64,000 nucleotides of DNA from Lampris incognitus (taxonomy: Eukaryota > Chordata > Actinopteri > Lampriformes > Lampridae). This document shows, one piece after another, positions 15,001 through 26,035 of the stretch. The notes beneath the pieces were generated by a model, which did not search any database, was not told where the DNA came from, and was given only the letters and a program-made list of their open reading frames with translations. Each line of letters opens with the position of its first letter. Positions within the stretch are counted from its first letter, which is position 1. The translations under genes were made by a program, and so were the position numbers. The stretch is from positions 84,798,172 to 84,862,171 of the forward strand of contig NC_079212.1 of NCBI RefSeq assembly GCF_029633865.1. Direction: 5' to 3'.

Positions 15001-18000
15001 TGGAAAAAAAATGATGTCCCTCTGCACTTGCTGGCATACACTAAAAAATTGTCCAATGAATTGGGCTATAGATTCAGAAGAGACAAGTGATCTACCACCA
15101 AACTAGCCGATAGCATATCGATGTTCACATTCTTTGCCAATAGTCAAATTAGACTTCCCCCTTCCTGCACAGTTGTTCCATGTCATTTGGATATACACGA
15201 CATCACAGAAGTTCGTGGGGCTCTGTATGCCGTTTTATGGGACCTTTAACCTGATAATGATCTGTCTTTTAAAAATTGTTCTTCACCCCCAGAATTGTAG
15301 GCACTTTTCGATTAAGACAATCTAAAAAGGCTGTAAAAATAAGCAAGTGTATGAAATTCCTTATCCTTTGCTCAAAGCATGAATTTGTTCTTAAATGAAG
15401 GGTATCACAATTTTGGTGGCATCACTCGTAAACCAGCTTAAATTTTTTTTGGGGGAGTTTGATTTGGGGACCGGAGGGTTTGCTCCAATTATTGGGGCAT
15501 CACATTGCACAGCTGCACAGCCTCCCTGGGAAAGTCTACTCTAGGGTGCTGGAAAAGAGTCTCCAACCGATTGTCAAACTTCGGATCCAGGAGGAACAAT
15601 GCTGATTCTGTCCTGGCCGTGGAACAACAGACCAACTCTTTACCCTTGCAGAAGTGCTGAGGGAGGCATGGGAGTTTGACCAGCCAGTCTACATGTGTTT
15701 TGTGGACTTGGAGAAGGCTTATGACCGTGTACCCCTGGGCATTCTGTGGTGGGTACTGCGGGAGTATGGGGTACCAGGGCAGTTGCTACAAGCCAACCAT
15801 CCGGTCCTTGTATAACCAAAGTGAGAGCTGTGTCCGCATTCTTGGCACAAAGTCGGAACACATTTTCGGTGGGTGTCGGACTCCGCCAAATTGTCCCTTT
15901 TCGCCGATTCTGTTTGTGATATTCATGGGCAGGATCTCAAGGTGCAGCCAATGTATCCGTTTTGGGAACCCCAGAATTGCATCTCTGCTCTTCTCAGATG
16001 ATGTGTTTTTGTCAGCTTCATCAGAACACAACTTCCAGCGCACACTGGGGCAGTTTGCAGCTAAGTGTGAAATGGCCGGGATGAGAGTCAGCACCTCCAA
16101 GTCTGAGGCAATGATTCTCTACCAGAATATGGTGGATTGTTCCCTCCAGGTTGGGGATGAGTTGTTGCCTCAAGTGAAGGAGTTCAAGTATGTCGGGGTC
16201 TTGTTCACAAGTGAGGGTAGGATGGAGCAGGAGATTGACAGGCGGATTGGTGCAGCATGAGCAGTAATGAGGACGTGGTACGGGACTGTTGTGGTGAAGA
16301 GAGAGCTGAGCCAGAAGGCAAAGCTCTCAATTTACCAGTCAATCTTCATTCCAACCCTCACCTATGATCATGAGCTTTGGGTAGTGACTGAAAGGGTGAG
16401 ATGAAAGCATGAAATCGCGGATACAAGCGGCTGAAGTGAGTTTCCTCCCTAGGGTGTCTGGGCTCAGCCGTAGAGATAGGATGAGGAGTTTGGACATCTA
16501 GAGGGAGCTCGGAGTAGAGCTGCTGCTCCTTCGTGTTGAAAGGAGCCAGTTGAGGTGGTTCGGGCATCTGACTAGGACACCTCCTGGGCACCTTCCTTTG
16601 GAGGTTTTCCGGGCACGGCTCAGAACTCACTGGAGGGACTCCATGTCCAATCTGGCCTGGGAACGCCTTGGGATCCCCCGGGAGGAGCTGGAGGACGTTG
16701 CTGGGGAGAGGGACGTCTGGAGTGTCCTACTTAGCTTGGTGCCACCGCGACCCGACCCCGGAGAAGCGGCTGATGATGAGATGAGATGAGATTTGGTCAA
16801 GTTGGACTTGCTTGCAGTGTGATTGCTTCAGGCATTATTTGTCCAGCTCAACCAGCAGATCTTCTTTGTTCTATGATGTTTGGCTAGACTGCCATCTAAT
16901 TTTTGCTCATTTTATATTGGGCAGCAGACTGTTCACCTCATCTTGACTGACACCTTTTCTTCAGAGTGTGTCACTGCAGTGTTGGTGGCAGGAAAGAATG
17001 ACTTTTACTGGATGAACAATGTTAAATATTAAATACTTCACATAAGACTCTTACCAGGTCAAATATTGATCAACTAAGCCGTTTTCAGGCACAGCTGAGA
17101 GAGCTAAAGCTGCAGTCCTGAAGATTTAAACACAACCTTTTTTATCATTTCAGTTATTGTCATAGTTAAGACAATGGCTTGTCTACAAATGTACAAATGC
17201 TTGCATTGCTCATTTTAATGGTTACTTTTGCAGTCGTCCCGGGAGAAATTACTTGGATAACATTTTATATTTTCACCATTGGACCCAAATGAAGAAGAAT
17301 AAGGCAGGTAACAGCGAGTTTAAAGAAGTGAAGTTATAGATTGTAAGATTGTCCGAGTGTAACAAAACTCACTCTTAAAAATTCACAGCCAAGTCGACTT
17401 ACTTAAAGTTGGCCTACTATTACAGTTTTCCATGTTGTTTGGATGTATTTTTCAAATTGGGTTAAATACTCTCAACTTAGCTAATATATGGTTTGCAGAA
17501 TTAGCAAGGTAATACTTGTGTCACTACCACAAGTACACTAAATGTTCTTTTCACAACTGTAAAACAAGTAGAAATTTGAATTATTTTGTGGACATAAAAG
17601 GTCATTCTCGACTGGCCAGATTGTTCTATCCCATATCTTGTGTAGCAGTATACCATCATCTGGCTTTAAGAGAGCTGCGTAGATGTTTAAGATAGAGCTG
17701 CGTAGATGTCATTGGTTCTGTTGAATTCTGAAACGAGGCACCAAAAAGTGTTCATTGCTGAACACGATTACTGTGGTACTCTGCTGAAATGTTAGATTTG
17801 TGAGTTTCTGACTTGTGTCAGATCTTTGCTTCCACTTGCTATTTCATCTTTTACAGCCTTTTTAGCTAAAACTGCGTGCCATTAAAACTGGGAGGTAATT
17901 TTACATGTTTAGAACTACAGGTTTTATTTAGCCTGTCACTTTTGAGGAAATCTGAATTCCAGGAAATCTGAATTCTCTTAAATTGTTTGTCAGACATTTT

Positions 18001-21000
18001 ACCAGTGATGCTGTTTCAAAGTAGCTAAGCTTCATCAGAACTGATTGTAATGTTTCTGTTACCAATTTATGAGAGATTGTGAGAATTTTGAAATGATTTC
18101 AGTGACATATTCTAGTTAGAATTCCCATATGGTGTCTAACCATGACTACAACCTTCATAGGATGTGATTGCAATTTATTCCACTCATCTATAAACGGCAA
18201 ATTTAAATACAGTATTTGTAAGATGCAGTATTGTGAGAACTGTAAAAACTATACTGTCCCAACAAGCAAGAGATGTAAAGGTGGATTATGGTAAAAGGAA
18301 GATAAGTTTTAAAAGTTTAAAGGCATCATCATGACAGGAGAATATGTGGATGAATAGCAGCGGCTTAGGTATTCCAATAAGGGCAGGGGAGAGACCAAAT
18401 TTAAGTTGAATCCTGATCTCATAGCTGTTTAAATAAGAATTTTTAGGAAAAAGACCTGTATATTGCTGAAAATGAAAGCAAAAAGGATAAGGAAGGGGTT
18501 GCTAAACTAGCTAGGCCTGTTAATAAAGTTACGAGTTAGGATGTTAATATCAAGTGAATTGCTCTACGCTCACTCCATGTAGTTGTCAGATATTGTAGTG
18601 TCGAGGCTTTTGCTTTGATATTTCCCACATTTAGTTCTGCCTTACGTTGAAATTCATGTGGTAAGAAAACGGTCTCCATTTACAAGACCAGTGACTCAAA
18701 TGCATTTCAAAAACCAGACCGCTTTGGGGAAGGAAAGGACTCACTTGCATGCCTGAAATTTATTGTTAGACTTATTGTCCAAAACGGGGTTGCAGATTGC
18801 ATATCTAGTACTATGATGGAATATAATACTAGGATGGAGTATAACCCCTACCACCACAACGTTAGCATCAGCCTGAGCTTGTAAGTTATGTGTGTTGTAC
18901 CCTTGGGAGATAGGGCTAATATATTGCTCTGTGTGCATAGGGGTGAAGCCGTATGCTTGTTCCATGTGTGACATGAGGTTTATTCAGCGTAACCACCTGG
19001 AGAGACACAGCCTTACTCACACGGGTATGCGTTCATTTACCATGCCCTTACCACCGAGGAAGGCTCCAGTGCTTGCAGCATCACAGAACCAAAACAAACT
19101 CGAGTTTGGATTGTCAAGTCATTTGATGGGATGTTGAACCAGTCTCAAAATACCTTGAACATTTTCAGGGGCACCATGCTGTGTAGATCTGAAATACCTC
19201 AACTTAGAATTCCACTCTTATCTACACATAATGAGTTGATGACGAGGCATTTTCAAAAATACCAATTTTCAGGTGCTGTTGCAGATATTGCAATTAAAGA
19301 CAATTTTCATCACTAGGGCAAGTTTTTCCATCTTTCCTTTGTAGGTTTTGGAAATGTAATCGGTAAGAGACTATTAGCAAGAGAAAATTACAAGCAGTTC
19401 ATTGCGGTACAACTCTGAAATGATTTCGTTGACTGTGTATTTTTGTGCTCTTCTAGGAGAGAAGCCATTTGCTTGTGACATGTGTGATATGAGGTTTATC
19501 CAGCGCTACCACCTGGAGAGACACAAGCGTGTCCATAGCGGGGAGAAGCCCTACCAGTGTGAACGGTGCCAGCAGGTATGTTGAAGAAGCTGAGCCACGG
19601 TTTCTGTGAAACCCCATTTCTGTGCCGCTGTGTGTAGATGTGTGCATGTACCCACACAGGAACAGGTCCCAGCCGCAACACGTAACCTGTTCACGTCTTC
19701 TCATACCACAAATGTAAATGACAGGCAGCCCAGACCTATGGAAACAGACTTGTAGCCAGAAAATTGCCAGTCAGAATTTCTGGATGTTTGAGATAAAAGC
19801 ATTTTGGTAAAGAAAAACTCTTGAACAACAGCCTGGTGTTATTGTGTGAGTCTGGACAGTATGGAAAACTATGAAAAACAATTTTCTTTATTTCTAGTTC
19901 TGAAAAGGTATGGATATTACTATAAAAAGGTGATTGAAGGGGTGTCGGGTAGCGTGGTAGTCTATTCTGTTGCCTACCAACATGGGAATCTCAGTTCCCC
20001 ATGGGGATTTCCGTGTTACCTCCGGCTTAGTCGGGCGTCCTTACAGGCACAATTGGCCATGTCTGCGGGTGGGAAGCCGGATGTAGGTATGTGTCCTGCT
20101 CGCTGCACTAGCGCCTCCTCTGGTTGGTCGGGGGAGAGGGAACTGGGGGGAATAGCATGATCCTCCCACGCGCTACGCCCCCCTGGTGAAACTCCTTACT
20201 GTCGGGTGAAAAGAAGTGGCTGGTGACTCCACATATATCGGAGGGGACATGGTAGTCTGCAGCCCTCCCCAGATCGACAGAGAGGGTGGAGCAGTGACCG
20301 GGACAGCTCGGAAGATTGGGGTGATTGGCCAAATACAATTGGGGAGAAAAGGGGGGAAAATGTAAAAAAAAAAAAAGGTGATTGATAGTATGGAGGAAAA
20401 AACGTTTTCCAGATTTGATTTGTCTAAAGCAGTTTTTTGAAACGCCATGTAAAAATGATCAGTCAGCAATGGTGGCCTTTTTTATGCACATGTATGTTCC
20501 AGATGCAGTGACATATTCAGCTTAACTCGAGAACCTTTGTTATCACCTGTCCTAATCGCTGGTGTACTGGCAAGTACACTGGCAGGAAACGTTAGTGTCA
20601 TGCAGGAAGTGATGCGTTTTTACACAACATGTTACCCTCAGTAGCCAGAGGCCTGGTGGATGCTAATTCTAGTTTGTCCAGAAATTTAAATGTTGTGGTC
20701 TAAAAAGAAACGCAAATTCTTACAAAGAAAAAGCTGTTAGCATTCTGCTGGTTTGTGTCGGTCCACTGTGCACGCTGGGTTGTTGTCTGTCATCATCACA
20801 TGCGCAACTGCTGCAGAAGGTTGCAGTCGAGAAATCTGATCAGGGTGTCCCCACTGATGTAAGTTATCACATAGACTCATAAAAGTGAAAATGGGCCCTG
20901 ATAGCCATGTTTCCATCGAAGCATTTTGTGTAACACTGTGAGGTATGGTGTGAGAAAAGCTGACAGGAAACGGCAAAAGTCAGTAAAACGTAAATATAGC

Positions 21001-24000
21001 AAAACAGTTTGCACCCCCTTGATTTGGTTTTAGCTTTTGTCAGTAGAGTTGATGTGCTAAACGAGGATAGAAACCAGTAAAAAATATTAAAATGCAAATA
21101 GAACGTCATCACATAATAAACTTTATTCATTTGAACTGGGGTCCATCTTTCACGTAGGTATCAAATAGACGTGACGTAGGACATGTTAAACTTATTCAGG
21201 GTAGGGGTTGCACGAGTGCATAAATGTACAACTTTAGTACTCCTTTCCTGAAAAACTAGAGTTCTCGAGTAGTGGGGGGGGTCATGTGGGAGGTGTCTTG
21301 CAGTGGCGGCTGGTACTGAAAGTTTTTTTTTGGGGGGGGGGCGCAATTTACCTTGGCGCAGCACACCTGCCCGCTGTTTTAATGTCCACACAGTCACAGA
21401 GTTATTAAGAAGGACAATGTAGCCTACAGATTTTATCAGGGTTCGTAGACGGTGGATGATTGACAGTTGAGACGAGGCGTCGCGGTGGGTGTGAATATGA
21501 TTGACAGCCACAAGAATTGTCCAATCATATTACATCAAAAAAGATTAACACGATACCAATTCACTGCCAATAAAAGTGGGAGTGTCTGGGGCGCACAGAA
21601 CTGCGCCCCCTGGAAAATCTGAAGAAACCAATCAGCAGCCTCAGGTCACAAGTTTGAGGGCTTACATAAGGTATGCTTTGGCTGGCGCCCCTCACCCAGG
21701 AAGTGTATGTGTTCAGACAGAAATCAACCAAATACCATTTGAACCAATATTTAATGCTGCTGACAGGCGCTCACAGACTGAAAACACTTTTATTTCATAA
21801 TTATTTGCATTATACAACTAATATATATTCAACATGTTTAAGTAGATTTTCATCTCTTGGGGCGACGCCTGAAGGGGCGTCTGATTTTTCCCTTTTTCTC
21901 CCAAATTAGTCGCCAATCGCTCCCTATTATAGTTCAAACACCCACCCTCGTACTGCATGTGTTCACCAACTGCACCTCTCCGGCCGGCAGTCTCGAAAGA
22001 GACGCCTCGCCACTTTCGTGACAAGGCGGATCCAGGTCGAACCACTGCTTTTTCCGACACACACAGAGACACATTCATGTGACGAACACAAGCTGACTCC
22101 GCCCCCCTCCCGACGACAGCGTTGCCAATTATTGCTGCTTCATTGAGTCCGGCCATAGTCGGATCTGACGAGACTGAGGTGCGAACCCTGGTCCCCAGTG
22201 GGCAACTGCATCGACCCAAAGCCGATGCTTAGACCGCTACACCACCGTGGACCGGCCTAACCAACTTAAGAATGAAATTAGTCATATTTGCTTGCGTGTA
22301 TTTTTAACAACATTAATTTTTTGAGCCGTGTTAGTGTAGTAGCCTAGTCTGTTGAATGACAGACTCCGTGTTGGAGCCATCATCGAGAAATTCATCCACA
22401 ACTCACAGATGTTGCACATTTATTTCATCACAAAAGTCGCCCTCCTTCCTCTTGTTTACCAAGGGCTCTGACTGGAGATTGAGTGTGTGCGAGAGCTAGC
22501 ATCATGCCACTAGCGAATACTCCGTGTTAATGTAGGAACCTGACAGTTGATGTAACTGCTCAACAACTCGAATGCTCAAATACTCTGTGCAACCCCTCCT
22601 TCCGCTTTTTATTTGCTTAAACAGGTCTCATGGAAGCACAACTTAATTTGCATAATTTTGTGCGATATTTATTTGCTATTGATGTATTCACCAAATAATT
22701 ATATATGTGGGTGATTCTTCAATCTGGGGCACTTGGCTTTTGAAAAAATAAAATAAAAAAATCTTTAAGATGGTTTTTTTTTTTTTATCAGAGGCTCGAT
22801 TAAGTGGTCTGGAACAAATATCTCAGCATAGCGTTGATCGTCCTACAGAATAAGTTTGATATTATGATGCTTTTTTCTAAGTTGTAACAGCAAAATGTGA
22901 TGTAATGACACGTGATGGTCCTGACACGTTTCACTTTTTGGAGAAAAAGTTGGCTAAAACTTAGACTTGCTAAGCTAACTTGTTAGCTAGCATAGAGTGT
23001 ACAATGAATATATGTGAATAAAGTGAATTTTCTTATTTCTCAACTAAAATACTCAACTAGTAACTTGTTTGGCAATGATGCCTTATAAACATCCTGTCAG
23101 ATCAGGACATATAAATCATCACATTACTTACATTTGTGGACATCAACAAGTCACGCTTCTGCCATGACTGCTCACGCGCCTCTGGCACTTCTCGTTTCCA
23201 TGGCAACCACATTGTTGTTTGAAAAAACGTTGCTCTAAAACGGGTTTTCAAAGTGTGAGGCGCGCCTCCCCTGGGGGGCGCCAGAGAGCTTCAGGGGAGG
23301 CGCAGAATGAGAAAAAAAATGTGAAGAAAAAGTAACCGTAAACATCTAGCTAAATTTAGTTAACTTCAGCAAAGCTTGGAGCAAAATGGGTCGATTTTTA
23401 GTAACATGACCTACAGTGAGAAAGGAGACAGCGTCTGGGGCAAGCAGGAAATGGAGGAAGTATGACCATGATTATTTAAAGTTTGGATTTTCATGGATTG
23501 GTCCTGATGACGCCCCGCTGCCGCAGTGTGTTATCTGCAAAGAGGTGCTAGCTAACGACAGTATGAGACCATGTAAACTCCGGCGTCATATTGATACCAA
23601 ACACCCAAGTTTGGTGACCAAGCCACAGGAGGTGTTTGATAGGAAGCTAAAGGAATTGCGGTCACAGAAGAAAGTCATTGACACATTTAGCACCGTAAAT
23701 ACCATGGCAACCGCAGCATCATACCGAGTGGCGCTGCGCATAGCTAAGGCAGGTAAACCCCACTTTAAAACATAAAGATAAAGATGTTTAAAAATGTTTG
23801 AAAAAGATGTTTAAAATATTTGAAAATGTTTGACAAAGATGTTTAAAATGTTTAAAAAGATGTTTAAAACGTTTAAAAATGTTTAAAAAGATGTTTAAAA
23901 AATAAAGATGTTTAAAAATGTTTGAAAAAGATGTTTAAAAAAATAAAAGATCATCTTCAAAGATGTATCATTTATTGTTGAAACCCGTTTTTATACCTGA

Positions 24001-25975
24001 GTGGAACATACATTATAGCAACAACAATAATAGTAATAATAGCAATAATAATTGGGAGGGGGGGGCGCAGCTGTTTTTATGTTCTCTGAGGGGAGGCACA
24101 CTTTCCTACACTTTGAAAACCCCTGCTCTAAAATGTTGGGTTTGATGTAATGACAGATGTATGAGGGACAGCGATATTTAACTATAAAAAATGTGCAAAT
24201 TGCACATATATAAACCATATGAATTTGAACGTCTTTTTAAATTATTAAGAGAAAATGCAAAGTAAAGCTTTAAGGAATTTAACCATTTTTATGACTTTAT
24301 TATAGAGGGGAAGTTAAAAGTCTGGGTTGGGGACAAGTCCAAAACAATGAAATTCTGGTACATTTTAATTTTCAACACACTGGAAAAGTATTAAAATGTC
24401 ATCAATGAGACACAAATCTTTTTCATAGCTAACACAACCTAACTCTAACAAACATAATAACTTTTTTTCAACAAAACAAAATTTTTTTTTTATTGAAAAT
24501 CTACCCTGGGGACAGAAAAACTCCCTTAATTGAAGAATCACCCACATGCACAACTGAGGAGCCCTGCAGACATGTATGGTTAAGTTTACACCTCAGGTCT
24601 TGATGCCCAGTTCCCATTTTTATTTTTATTTTTTGTTGGCTGCCTGTTTACATCTACTTTTGAAAGTGACCCATATGTGATTCCCTTGGCTTACACCATA
24701 ACTCTTTTGTTTGCACTTGAAACAACCCGCATTTGTTGGCCTACACTGAAGTGAACAACCGCACATGTACACCATGCCATTCAAAGTGTGACCGTGTTGC
24801 ATTTTGAATGATGTGTGAGTCGCAATAACCCGAAAAATCCGATGTGCATGGTTACATGACCGTCACATTGACACGTCAGATTCCTAGCCGAGTTATTCCC
24901 ACATATGAACGTGGTCAAAATCAGATCTGAAAATATCCCATTCCAGCTGCTTTTTTCTTGGTTACATGATCATAATGTATGTCCAACCTGTGCCACATGT
25001 AAACAAAGAATTGGAATTGGGTCACTTGGACCAGGCAGTCTAAACATAGCCCAAGATGCTGATACATGAAACTGTCATACGGCTTGAGCGCTACAGTCGC
25101 CTTTATACATCTTGATCAACAGAATATTTTGTACGTGTCCCATGTATTGAAATGCTGTAAGTGGTCCTGGAAATACCTTATACATCTGATTCACCTTCTC
25201 TTGGCTTCTCAGATACATCCTACATACATCTTCAGAGGGTAAAGCTCATTGTTGTGGCTCAAGTTGCCCTTGTCTAGAGGAAAGTAAGAGATGTTTTTAA
25301 ACGCTGTACTCTAGCTACCAAGCTGTTCAGGAATAAGACCTAAAATACTGAAAAGAATTCAAGTAATTGTTTCCAAAATGACAATACACGTTTTTCTGTC
25401 TAAACTCAGAGGTTAACATCTCCATAAGTAGTGACTTTGGTGGCACAGTGGTTAGCGCTGTCGCCTCACAGCAAGAAGGTCCTGGGTTCGAACCTTGGGG
25501 TAGTCCAACCTTCGGGGTCGTCCCAGGTCCCATCCTCTGTGTGGAGTTTGCATGTTCTCCCCGTGTCTGTGGTGGGTTTTCTCCAGGTGCTCTGCTGTCC
25601 CCACCATCAAAAAGACATGCATGTTAGGGTTAGTACTCCTGTCTGTGTCCCTGACCGAGCCATGGCAGGAAGAACTGGAGTTGGTCCCCGGGTGCTGCAC
25701 GGCGGCTACCCACTGCTGCTAGCTACACAGCTAGCATGGGTTAAATACAGAGTATAATTTCCCTACGGGGATCAATAAAGTATCTCTGTCTCCTGTCACT
25801 TTGACTGGTATGCAGTACCATTTATCCCTGATCTAATAGTCAGGCCTCAGGGTACTTTCCTGCCCCATGTGCTGAGCTCAGGTTTACGCTCATTCTTACA
25901 GTGTGCTTTAAACAGGTGAAACGGCAGACCTGAGCAGACATGTTAGCTGCAAGCCACAGTGCCAGAAGCTGTTGT

Positions 25976-26035
<60 letters not shown>

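Larger units (their letters stand above)
22705..24547. mobile_element. DNA transposon with 18-bp terminal inverted repeats, host of a nested hAT
   Basis: ATGTGGGTGATTCTTCAA at 22705-22722 and its exact complement at 24530-24547. Without the nested insert it is about 950 bp of AT-rich sequence with no transposase. I cannot see a clear target duplication, so the superfamily is open. Confidence 0.7.
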
